DNA of 64,000 nt from Hymenobacter perfusus (GTDB lineage Bacteria > Bacteroidota > Bacteroidia > Cytophagales > Hymenobacteraceae): the NCBI RefSeq assembly GCF_003944765.1, contig NZ_RWIU01000003.1, positions 372,001 through 436,000 of the forward strand. The letters are read 5' to 3'. The notes under the pieces are model-generated. The model ran no database searches and was not told where the DNA came from. It saw only the letters and a program-made list of their open reading frames with translations. The translations under genes were made by a program, and so were the position numbers. How positions within the stretch are numbered: position 1 is the stretch's first letter; each line of letters opens with the position of its first letter. Below are positions 51,101 through 59,400 of this stretch, in pieces.

Positions 51101-52331
51101 TGCTGGAAATCAGGTCGGCTCCCTTCACAATGATGGTGATGTTAGCCGGGCTCGACCGGTCGCCCAGCACGGAGGCTACGGTGTAGGGTACCGTTACCAC
51201 GCCGGCAAAGGTAGCAACGGGTGTAAACGTTACTACTCCGTTGGTGCCCATTGTGAACGTGCCCTGGCCCGCTACCGTGAAGGTGTTGTCGAGGGTGGTG
51301 GTGCTGGGGTCAAGGTCAACCGAGCTGGTGTTGAGGTTGCTGCCCTGGGCCACGTCGTTGCTGAGGATGTTCAGCGAAACCGGCACGTTGAACACGGTGC
51401 CGGCCACATCGTCGTTGGCAAACGGGGCGCGCACGATGGCCAGGTTCCGGATTTCGTGGAAGTTGTTGCTGCCGCCCGTCGAGCCCGAAAACCCAATCCG
51501 CAGGTTGGAAGGTGGCGTCGAAATCGTGACGCGGTTGACGGCCGTAGCTACGGCGTTGCCGTGCTGAATACGCACCGTAATCTGGTAGGTGCCGTTGGAT
51601 TGCGGAATTACATCAATGTAGGCCCGCCGGAAATCGGCCGTACCCTGCTGGGCGCGCACGGTGGCTACGTCGAGGCTGAACGGCAGGCTGCCGCTCCCGG
51701 CCAGGTAGGGATAATCGGTGGCGCTGCGGCCGTTGCCCGCGCCGCGCAGCGACACGGCATCGGGCCGGGAGCCGGGGCCGCCCACGCGGCCTTCGGTGGG
51801 GTTGGCAAAATTGCCGAATTCATCAATGCCGATGCCCACGTAACCGTTGGGCACCCCGTCGCTGATGGGTGACTCCGTTTTCTGGGCGTAGCCCAGGGAG
51901 CCGCCCGAGGCGCCGCTGGTAAACGCGGCGGCCGAGGTTTTATCGGCATCAATCAGGAATACCGAAAAGCCATCGGCCCCGGTGCCTCCGTACGAGAAGA
52001 ACTCGAACGAAATGCTGAAACCCGATGGGGCCGGAAAGGAGGCGTTATCAATGGCAAAGCCTGCCTGATTGTCAGCGTCGCTGGTCAGGCGCAGGTAGCC
52101 GGAGCCGTTGGCGTCGAGGCCACTGGCGGCCGTCAGCACGGCCGTGTTGGGGTTGCCACCCAGCCGAAAGCCGGAGCCAGAGGTAGCGGTATTTTTAAAC
52201 GACTCTACCCGGGGAAACTGTGCCAGCGCGGTGGTAGAACAGGCCAGAAAAATGCCCCAGCAGGTGAGCAGCCGGCGCAAAGACCGGCCGCGTTGTCGGG
52301 GTGGCAACGAGGAGGGGAAAGGTGTTAACAT
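48198..52331 (-). CDS. Giant lectin-like T9SS adhesin
   Basis: A 1377-residue secreted protein. A long basic-start signal peptide (to about residue 38, TTALAQ) is followed by a legume-lectin-like domain (about 40-310; FSISFEFFSYGGTGADGFSVF), a cadherin/Ig-like module beginning NDDVAGTVFNVPVSLNILSND, a DUF11-like repeat (ADLISSISGPTSASPGAQIT), a long Gly-rich part (about 540-1000, many GGGGG runs), a second DUF11-like repeat and the segment LPVTLTSFEAKAAGQDALL. The C-terminal 80 residues (SVTLYPNPHQGRFTLDLQAL to NLPMVKN) are a T9SS type A sorting signal. It is likely anchored on the cell surface and may bind glycans. Confidence 0.92.
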   Translation of the reverse strand: MLTPFPSSLPPRQRGRSLRRLLTCWGIFLACSTTALAQFPRVESFKNTATSGSGFRLGGNPNTAVLTAASGLDANGSGYLRLTSDADNQAGFAIDNASFPAPSGFSISFEFFSYGGTGADGFSVFLIDADKTSAAAFTSGASGGSLGYAQKTESPISDGVPNGYVGIGIDEFGNFANPTEGRVGGPGSRPDAVSLRGAGNGRSATDYPYLAGSGSLPFSLDVATVRAQQGTADFRRAYIDVIPQSNGTYQITVRIQHGNAVATAVNRVTISTPPSNLRIGFSGSTGGSNNFHEIRNLAIVRAPFANDDVAGTVFNVPVSLNILSNDVAQGSNLNTSSVDLDPSTTTLDNTFTVAGQGTFTMGTNGVVTFTPVATFAGVVTVPYTVASVLGDRSSPANITIIVKGADLISSISGPTSASPGAQITYSVNTSNLGTETATNVVPTVQLPTGLTGVTVSSGSYNGTSGLVTFATTASLPSGAAPVVNTVRFTAPASGSVTATTGVSSPTPDPVTTNNTATITTVIEGVTNAATACATPGKDGPGALTGSTVPNTYFPGGATTAANATSLTLGAAVGGTTPISAGDLVMILQTQGADLNTDNADTYGNGTAGGNASGNVGGNTFTAGYYEYAIATNSVPLSGGTLTLAKALGRVYQRVDYNDASNPTGQRRFQVVRVPQYSSLTVTGTVTGTAWNGEAGGLLVLDVAGQTTFAGTGSRLDMSGKGFRGGASRQYTGSAGYADADFRNLAGTTTAGAHGSKGEGRAGTPRYVFNGTSVVDTGVEGYRGGSVGRGAPGNAGGGAADLLATTTNAGGAGGGGGSNDAAGGLGGRNNGSADGTIRAAGGANFAGSLGRWFLGGGGGAGSMEEAGTLSSGGNGGGVVVLRTGYLSGSGELRANGGNAPTAGLTTNYTNGGGGGGAGGTVVLLATNTGGVPNITLTATGGSGGNAITGSNTNYGPGGGGSGGFIFSNSSLGTEVNTGGARGNTGTGTAAFGATSGGDGAPVLNVTDAGSTIIGGSGPCLPSLSVAMATSTPSVQRTGGAGSSVQPATFTITVSNTGGQATGVSVLAALANNIVRYDGGFTPVITLRDANGTITPVTGATLPNNNVSQAEFGNLTIPGGATLTLTFRATLVASAQDNFAYQANATVTYADPFRTTAPATVTPGANYAGTTDGSLGAAGGSNYSASTSTNEDVTISRPLPVTLTSFEAKAAGQDALLTWTTAQELNNDRFEIERSLNGVDFEKVGTVQGKGTTTVASTYRFLDAGAGRRTSKLLYYRLRQVDLDGPGTYSMVRTLRFERAQGSVTLYPNPHQGRFTLDLQALPAGTYQVDVLDLAGRRVYQTQLGGGQEHPLLPALPMGSYIVRVTGQAVNINLPMVKN

Positions 52332-52733
52332 AGCGTTTGGAAGAGGATGGTGAAGCAGAAGAACAGGTTCAGCCGAAGCAGAAGAATGAACCAGACAGTA
52401 AGCCGATTCAGTGCAATGATATAGAACGTTTCTAATAATTTGGACATTTCTTATATAAGTTATATATTCTATATAAATAGTAAAAACGATTTTGCGTTAA
52501 GCTCGTCACTGCTTCCAAAAAGTCTAGTAGTGTTGAGTAATTGCTTGATTTACAAAGGTAAATTGTGAATGACCATACGGTTTAGCCTGCTTTCTGCTAT
52601 TTCACTATCAAATAGGATTGTTCCCTATATCGAATTAGCTATAACAATAAGGAGATGCGTAATAGCAATAAATAAAGGTAGCTACATAGGTAGGTCGCAG
52701 GCTGTAACCTGCTGCGGGAAGAAAACGAGCCAA
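52332..52733. other. AT-rich intergenic region upstream of the adhesin
   Basis: About 400 bases of markedly AT-rich DNA with several TATA-like runs (for example TATATAAGTTATATATTCTA near 52451) and no convincing ORF. A TACCTTTG box on the minus strand lies at 52553-52560, 222 bases before the adhesin ATG. A long 5' leader or complex promoter is likely. Confidence 0.6.
52553..52560 (-). promoter_or_regulatory. -7 box TACCTTTG, possible adhesin promoter
   Basis: Minus-strand TACCTTTG fits the Bacteroidota -7 consensus; no -33 TTG at standard spacing. It implies a leader of about 215 bases. Confidence 0.4.
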
Positions 52734-52803
52734 TAACAGCATAAAGGCCGGCCCCGAAACTGACTATCAATAGTCAGTTTCGGGGCCGGCCTTTATGCTG
52801 TTA
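52734..52803. terminator. Very long perfect hairpin (33-bp arms) downstream of the NFACT gene
   Basis: 52734-52766 (TAACAGCATAAAGGCCGGCC onward) is exactly complementary to 52771-52803 around a TCAA loop. On the minus strand it follows the NFACT gene stop by about 70 bases. It resembles the 34-bp hairpin at 40094 in design but not in sequence. Confidence 0.85.
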
Positions 52804-52871
52804 GAGAGTTGCTGCCGCCTTTATCTTCTGAATAAAGTTTGGCCTTTGGCAGCCTGGCATAGTGGAGCCTG

Positions 52872-54437
52872 CTACTCTCGCTCAAAAGGATTGGCGGGCA
52901 CGACGAGCACTACCTTTTCGCGCTCTACCAGCACCTGTCCGGGCTTGGCTCCGCGGGGCTTGCGCACAAACTTTTTGGGCGTGTAGGTAACGGGACAGAG
53001 TGAATCATTTTTGCGGCGTGAGTACCAAGCGGCCAGCTGGGCAGCCCGTTCCAGCACCGGGGTTGGAATAGTTTGGCCGGCCCGCTGCCGGATAACAACG
53101 TGGGAGCCGGTCACGTCCTTGGCGTGCAGCCACAGGTCGTCTTTGTGGGCGTAGCGTTGCGTGAGCAGGTCGTTATTTTCGGCGTTGCGGCCCACCAGAA
53201 TCGTGAAGCCACTGTCCTCGAATACCTTGAAAGGTAACTCCTGCGGATTGGCTTTGGCGGCCGTGGCGGGGTCGAGGGCGTGCTGCTTGCGCCACTGCCG
53301 GAGCGGCCGTAACTCGCCGGCGGGTAGGGCCGCCAGCTCTTCCAGGCGCTCCAGAGCCGTCAAGGCTTCGGTTTCGCGCCGCTCGGCCCGGGCACTGAGC
53401 TCCTGGGTTTCGCGCTGCTGGTTCTTGGCTTTGCGGTACAGGTTCTGGGCCGTGCGCTGGGGCGTTTCAGTGGGCTTCAGCTTGATGAGGCGCGGCTGGT
53501 CGTTCTGGTAAAAATCCAGCACCTCCACCTGCGCGGCCCCGGCTGGAATCTGGCTGAGGTGGGCCATAATCAGATCGGCCGTCTGGCGGTAGCCCACCGT
53601 GTTTTCCAGCGCGTACAAGCGCCGACGCACGTGTTGGGCGGCGGTAGCGGCTTCGTCGGCCCGCCTTTCCAGCAGCTGCCGTACTTGGTGCAACTCCGCT
53701 TCGTAAGCACGGCGGTTCAGCAGCAGCGGCCCGAAGCTGCGCAGTGCCCCGATAGGGTCCGTCGCGGGCAACGTCTGCTCAATATCACCTACCGGCAGCA
53801 AACTCAGGCGGGTGCGCCCGGCCAGCCGAACAATATAGAATGCGGCGGGGTGCTCCAGTTCCCGAACTACCTGGCGCATCAGTTCCCACCTGGTTTCGAG
53901 TGGGGCTGCGTCGTAGTCCTGCTTGCGCAGGTAGGCCACCGGCAGGTCGCCGAGGCTGGGATAAGCTTTGAGCGGGTTGGCTGGCAGTTCGGAACCAGAC
54001 ATTGGTGGCGCCGGGGCAAGTTCTGCATCGGGCAGGTAGCGTTGGTGGAAAAGCTGGGCCGGGGCGTTGGGGGCCGTCCGGAAAATGGCGTTGGGCCGGG
54101 TACTATACAGCTTCAGCACCAGCGTGGCTCCGCTCCGAAACGTAATCTGCAGCACCCGGTCCTGGGGCCAGGCCGTTATGGTGCTTACTTGCTGGCCCAG
54201 CAGCTCCGGCAGCAGATCCACCGAGTTCTGCCGGGCGCGGTGAAACGATTCAGGCAACGCAATCAGGGTGCCGGCCGCCGCCAGCGTTAGTTTCAGCCAG
54301 CACTCGGCGAGGCCGTTCGTCAGGCCAATTACCAGCTCATCCTTTTCCTGTGAAAAGCAGGTGGCTACGCGGTAGCCCTGCAACTGTTGGGTAAGCGCCG
54401 GAGCCAGTTGGCGCAGGAAATAGTGGTTGGTATGCAC
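52872..54437 (-). CDS. NFACT-family RNA-binding protein (RqcH-like)
   Basis: A 521-residue protein from GTG 54437. The N-terminal NFACT-N part begins HYFLRQLAPALTQQLQGYRV; the middle is a long helical coiled coil (about 240-400, with RAERRETEALTALERLEELA); the C-terminal NFACT-R (DUF814) domain has FTILVGRNAENNDLLTQR and HAKDVTGSHVVIRQRAG. RqcH homologs bind 60S/50S-nascent chain complexes and add alanine tails to stalled peptides, a ribosome quality-control role. Older annotations call this family fibronectin-binding. Confidence 0.92.
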   Translation of the reverse strand: MHTNHYFLRQLAPALTQQLQGYRVATCFSQEKDELVIGLTNGLAECWLKLTLAAAGTLIALPESFHRARQNSVDLLPELLGQQVSTITAWPQDRVLQITFRSGATLVLKLYSTRPNAIFRTAPNAPAQLFHQRYLPDAELAPAPPMSGSELPANPLKAYPSLGDLPVAYLRKQDYDAAPLETRWELMRQVVRELEHPAAFYIVRLAGRTRLSLLPVGDIEQTLPATDPIGALRSFGPLLLNRRAYEAELHQVRQLLERRADEAATAAQHVRRRLYALENTVGYRQTADLIMAHLSQIPAGAAQVEVLDFYQNDQPRLIKLKPTETPQRTAQNLYRKAKNQQRETQELSARAERRETEALTALERLEELAALPAGELRPLRQWRKQHALDPATAAKANPQELPFKVFEDSGFTILVGRNAENNDLLTQRYAHKDDLWLHAKDVTGSHVVIRQRAGQTIPTPVLERAAQLAAWYSRRKNDSLCPVTYTPKKFVRKPRGAKPGQVLVEREKVVLVVPANPFERE

Positions 54438-54602
54438 GGGAAGGCGGAAAGAGCAGAAAAGAAAAATAAACCGGAACAGCGCAGCCTGCCGTCGGATACG
54501 TTACCAGCGGCAAGCGGTAAAACTACCACTCCCGCATGCAACCGTAGCACTCTGCTTCGGTATCATCTATGCGCATCTATACCACCTTATTCCTTATTAC
54601 GC

Positions 54603-55085
54603 ATGAAAAAAGTAGTACTCCCGATGCTGGCCGTGCTAAACCTGGCTGGCTGCCAGAAAGCAAGCGTAGAGCCCGAACTGGCTCTAGCTGACACTGAGGC
54701 GGCTTTTGAGGCCGATTTCTCGCTGCAACATCAACAACAGGCATTCCTGCCCAGCCTGGCCCAGCCTGAACTGACGGTGCGGCTGGAAGAGTTGAAATAC
54801 ACTTTTTGCCCGGAAGGAATGATGTGCTTCGTAGGTCCTTCCGCATGGCCGGAGCTCAACGTAACCGATGCCCGGGGCCAGGAGCAACGGGTAGTGTTTC
54901 CCCCATTTAATGCCCAGCGGGTACCTAATCCGACTTGGCTGGATACCATGAGCGTGCGAGCCAATAACCGGCGCTACGTATTTACCTACCAACGTTGGGA
55001 AATTGTGAAGCCGCTGGGCCGGGGCGTGTATCCGGGCAAATCGGATTTCACGCTGTGGTTCCGCATCAACCGCACAGGGAATTAG
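54603..55085 (+). CDS. Hypothetical lipoprotein
   Basis: A 160-residue protein with lipoprotein signal MKKVVLPMLAVLNLAGC (lipobox cysteine at residue 17). The mature part begins with an acidic stretch and contains EELKYTFCPEGMMCFVGPSAWPELNV, with two cysteines seven residues apart, and a beta-rich C-terminus (YVFTYQRWEIVKP, FTLWFRINR). I do not recognise the family. The longer ORF upstream overlaps the NFACT gene start on the other strand and is rejected. Confidence 0.75.
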   Translation: MKKVVLPMLAVLNLAGCQKASVEPELALADTEAAFEADFSLQHQQQAFLPSLAQPELTVRLEELKYTFCPEGMMCFVGPSAWPELNVTDARGQEQRVVFPPFNAQRVPNPTWLDTMSVRANNRRYVFTYQRWEIVKPLGRGVYPGKSDFTLWFRINRTGN

Positions 55086-55099
55086 TGTCCGGTTCTGCC

Positions 55100-55867
55100 T
55101 TATACTGTTACTCGCAGCCCATCGTAAGCCAGCCGGATAAAGTCCGGGAGGGTAGCTTCTATTTCGCGCTGGCGGCCTAGCTGGTGGCTGATGTGGGTGA
55201 GATAAGCGCGGCGCGGGGCTAAGTCTTCCAGAATATCCACGGCTTCCTGCAGCGTAAAGTGCGAAATGTGCTTCTCGTGGCGCAGGGCGTTGAGCACAAT
55301 TACCTCCGAGCCGCGCATCTGCTCCAGGGCCTCCGCACCGAGGTGATTCGCGTCCGTCACGTACGTAAAGCCTTCCACCCGGAAGCCCAATACCGGTAGC
55401 TTGTAGTGCAGGGCCCGAATCGGCTGGAATTCCACGCCTTCCACCCGGAAACTGTCGGTGTCGCTGAGGATCGGGTGCAGCTCTACCTGCGGAATGCCCG
55501 GGTATTTGCGCTCGGCAAAAATGTACTCGTACTCGCGCTTTAATTGTTCCAGCACGCGCGGCTCAGCATGCACCGGCATATCGCGCTGTTGGCGGAAATT
55601 ATAGGCCCGAATGTCGTCGAGGCCGCCGGTATGGTCCTTGTGCTCGTGGGTGAATACCAGCGCATCAAGGTGGTTGATGTGCTCCCGCAGGGCCTGTTGG
55701 CGAAAATCGGGCCCCGAGTCGATGATAATGCTCTTGCCCTGCACCTGCAAATGCACCGACACCCGCAGCCGCTTGTCGCGGTAGTCCACGGAGCGGCACA
55801 CGACACAGCTACAGCCAATCACAGGCACGCCCTGCGACGTGCCCGTACCGAGGAAAGTAACTTCCAT
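55100..55867 (-). CDS. MBL-fold hydrolase (PhnP-like)
   Basis: A 255-residue metallo-beta-lactamase fold. MEVTFLGTGTSQGVPVIGCSC is the typical opening of the PhnP-like branch, with Cys residues (CSCVVCRS) that bind an extra zinc; the HxHxDH motif is in VFTHEHKDHTGG and later DANHLGAEAL and LTHISHQLG supply further ligands. PhnP enzymes act on cyclic phosphate esters; here no phn genes are nearby, so the substrate stays open. Start at ATG 55867. Confidence 0.9.
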   Translation of the reverse strand: MEVTFLGTGTSQGVPVIGCSCVVCRSVDYRDKRLRVSVHLQVQGKSIIIDSGPDFRQQALREHINHLDALVFTHEHKDHTGGLDDIRAYNFRQQRDMPVHAEPRVLEQLKREYEYIFAERKYPGIPQVELHPILSDTDSFRVEGVEFQPIRALHYKLPVLGFRVEGFTYVTDANHLGAEALEQMRGSEVIVLNALRHEKHISHFTLQEAVDILEDLAPRRAYLTHISHQLGRQREIEATLPDFIRLAYDGLRVTV

Positions 55868-55973
55868 ATGAAGAGAAGGGAGACTATGATAGCTGAGAAA
55901 TGAGACCATGTTCGTATGGCGCGAACGTCAGAATATAGTCTCACTTCTCACCCCTCATAGTCTCATTTCCAGA

Positions 55974-56351
55974 CTAGCCTACGTACTGCTTTACCACGCG
56001 CACCAACGCGTCGAAATCCAGCGGCTTGGGCAGGTAATCGGTTACGCCGGCCTCGCGGAACTGCTCCATAGAGTAGTTGTTGGCATTGCCGGTAATGGCA
56101 ATAACCGGAATTTTGGCAATGCGCGGATCGGCGTTGCGGCGAATCTCGCGGGTACATTCCATGCCATCCTTCACCGGAATATTGATATCCATTAGTACGC
56201 AGTCAATGGGCTGGCTCTCAATCTGCTTGATAACCTCGCCGCCATTTTTGGCCGACACGATGCGGTACTTCTGGAGTTCAAGAATCTTCTTTGTCAGGTT
56301 CAGGATAACGGAGCTGTCCTCAGCAATCAGAATCGTTTTAGAATCGGCCAT
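55974..56351 (-). CDS. Single-domain CheY-like response regulator
   Basis: A 125-residue receiver without output domain. ILIAEDSSVILNLTKKIL has the acidic pair (ED), CVLMDINIPVKDGMECT the phosphoacceptor aspartate, and VIAITGNA and LPKPLDFDALV the conserved Thr and Lys. It lies just downstream of the hybrid kinase gene in the same direction (86 bases), so it is a likely phosphate receiver from that kinase's HPt domain. Confidence 0.92.
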   Translation of the reverse strand: MADSKTILIAEDSSVILNLTKKILELQKYRIVSAKNGGEVIKQIESQPIDCVLMDINIPVKDGMECTREIRRNADPRIAKIPVIAITGNANNYSMEQFREAGVTDYLPKPLDFDALVRVVKQYVG

Positions 56352-56436
56352 GGGGAGGGAGAGTATGGGGGAGGGGGAGGTGAGGGTTGTGGGTAGATGA
56401 AGAGAGGCAATATGCGGGGCTCACGCACTGGTAACG

Positions 56437-59400
56437 TTAAGGAGCCTGCGTAAGGACGGGATATGCAGCCTTAAATTGTGCAAAAAAACCAAGTAATTGT
56501 TGAAATGATTCCGGAGTAGTTTCCGTACGGCCGTTTTTCAACTCATGTTCCAGGTCTTTCGCACTTTCCGCCACGTTCCGAATGCCCAGTGTAAATCCGG
56601 TGCCTTTTAGCTGGTGCAAATGTGGTAAAATCTGTTCGTACTGCCCAGCGGCCACCAGCGCGGCGGCTTCGGCCAGCACGTCGGCGGCTTCCTGCTCGAA
56701 ATCGGCATAGAGCTGGGCCGCAAACTCGCCACCGCCCAGCTGGCGCAACTGCTCCACCACATCCAGGTCAATGCAATCGGCCGGGGCGGGGGCCGGTTCC
56801 GGGGTGGTGGTAGCGGGGGCGCCGGCAGTGTTTTTGAGTGAGTCGGCGAGGGGCGGGCCGGCCATCCAGCGGCGCAGAATGGTGTACAGGTCCTGGCTCT
56901 TCACGGGCTTCGAAACGTAGTCATCCATGCCCTGCTGCACAAACCGCTCGGCATCCTCTTTCATGGAGTAGGCCGTCATGGCCACGATGGGCGGACAGGC
57001 CGAACCGAGGCGCTGCCGGATTTCCTTCATGGCCGTCACGCCGTCCATTTCCGGCATCTGGATATCCATGAAAATCAGGTCATAGCGCGCCGCGGGAGCA
57101 GTGGCCCGGCTGATGGCTTCAAACCCATCGGAGGCAATAACAATGTCGCAGCCCAGCTTATCGAGCAGGCGGGTGGCCACCTTCTGGTTGATAGGGTTAT
57201 CATCAACGAGTAGGATGCGGGGCATTGATTCGAAGCGGACCACCTCCTGCGGCCGCTCCCGGGCAGTAAGGCGCTCCTGTACAATTTCGGCCTCGTTGAG
57301 TGCTACCCGGCACTGCATCGTAAACCAGAACGTGGAGCCTTCGCCCACATTGGAATACACCCCGATTTCGCCGCCCAATAGCTCGGCCAACTGCTTGCTG
57401 ATGGCCAGGCCCAACCCTGTGCCGCCGAAGGCTTTGGTGGGGGTCGTATCGAGCTGGGTGAAGTTGGTGAACAGCAGTTTTTCGTTGTCTTCGGAGATGC
57501 CAATGCCCGAATCTTGTACGGCAAAACGCAGCAAGTGCTCCTCCCCATCCGTCACTGTGGACGAAACCACGATGCTGACGGTGCCCTGGGCTGTGAATTT
57601 GATGGCGTTGGAAGTGAGGTTGCTCAGAATCTGCAACAGCCGGGTTTCGTCGGTAATAATGAAGCGTGGCGTGTGGGATGCAATGTGGTAGGTGAAGGTG
57701 AGGTGCTTCTGGTTGGCCCGGTTGGCGAACAGGGAGTGAATCTTGTCGAGCGTGTAGTGCAGATCGATGCCCGACTCGCTGAGCTGGAGCTTGCCGGCCT
57801 GAATTTTGGACAGATCCAGAATATCGTTCAGAATGGCCATCAGCGCATCCGACGATTTGCGTAGCGTGTCCACGTACTCCTCCTGCTCCTCCGAGGAAAC
57901 CGTCTGGTGCAGCAGGTCAATCATGCCGATGATACCGTTCATGGGCGTGCGGAGCTCGTGGCTCATATTGGCCAGGAACAGCGTTTTGGCCTCCAGCGCC
58001 TGCTCGGCGGCTTCCTTGGCCCGGCGCAGGTCGCTTTGCATCTGCTTGAGGCCGGTAATGTCACGGGCAATGCCTTCGGTGCCGCCTTCGCCGTTGCCGG
58101 GCACCTGGCGGGCATTCACCAGCACGCTCACCGAGTGGCCGTCCTTGTGGCGCATGGCTATTTCGAAGTTGCGGGCCTCCCCGTTCTGACGCACTTCTTC
58201 CAGCAGCGTAGCCCGTTCTAAGGGGTACATGTAGTAGTCGCCGATGTAGTGGCCAATGGCCTCTTCGGGCGCGTAGCCGAGCATATCCAGCACCGAGGGG
58301 CTGAGCAGCGTGATGATGCCACGCCCATCGGTGCGGTAGTACACATCCTGGAACGACTCGAAAATGGCCCGGAACTTCTCCTCCTGTGCCACCAGTTCCA
58401 GCTGGCTGCGCTTCTGATCGGTGATGTCGTGGGCAATGCCCGAAATTTCCTCGAACGAGCCGTCGTCGAGGTAAATGGGGTTAAGGTAAATTTCGCGCCA
58501 CGTATCAAGGCCCCGAGCGTCGCGCAGGCGCACCTCAAACCGCTGCGGGTGGCCCTGGAAAGCTTTGCGGTAATTGTCGATGAAGGCCTCGCGGGCGTCC
58601 TCTTCCATCAGGGCTACATCGGCCTGCCAGAGGTTGATGTTGAGGGCCGGGTACACGCCGTTGCGTCGCAGGAAGTACGCCGCGTAGTTGCGGTTGAACG
58701 ACGAGAGGCGGGAGTGGGTATCCACGGACCACATCAGGTGGGAGCCGCTCTCGAAAATGGCGTTCAGGCGGGCGTTCTGCTTCTGAATCTGCACTTCGTT
58801 GCGCTTGCGCTCAATGGCCAGGGCCACCTGGTTGGAGATGAAGTGCAGAATCTCAATATCGGTGGGCGCGTAGGCATCGGCCTTCTGGTAGTCCTGCACC
58901 GCAATAACCCCGATAATCCGCTCCCCGATACTCAGCGGCGAGCAGAGCATCACCTCCGGCATCAGCCCGTAAGCCGTAATGGTGCCGTTGCCGATGAGCT
59001 CCTGCAACTCCTCGCGCAGTAGGTACTGCGGCCGGCCCGTGCGGATAATGTACTCCGACACGCCCGAGGAAAACGGCCGCGCCATGATGCTCTGGTCGCC
59101 CTGGGAGTTTTGGTCCACGAAGTAGGCGAACTGGAGTTGGGTGCGGGCCTCGTCGCAGAGGGCAATGTAGAAGTTATTGGTTTCAATGATTTTGCTCAGC
59201 TCCCGGTGAATGGCCCCGTAGAGGGAATGCAGGTCCTTGGAGCTGATGGCCAAGTTGGCAATGCTGTAATATACCTTCTGCAGCCGCTCCGCCTTGATGC
59301 GGTCCGTAATATCGTGCAGAATGGCGCGGGTGCTCACCGGTTCGTTGTCCTGCCAGGAGCACGAAATGGAGCCGATCAGGTGAATCGGCTTGCCCGATTT

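Noticed and set aside
50568..51872. 434-codon plus-strand ORF opposite the T9SS adhesin
   Set aside because: Gly/Ala-rich reverse frame of the adhesin; no signal or domain.
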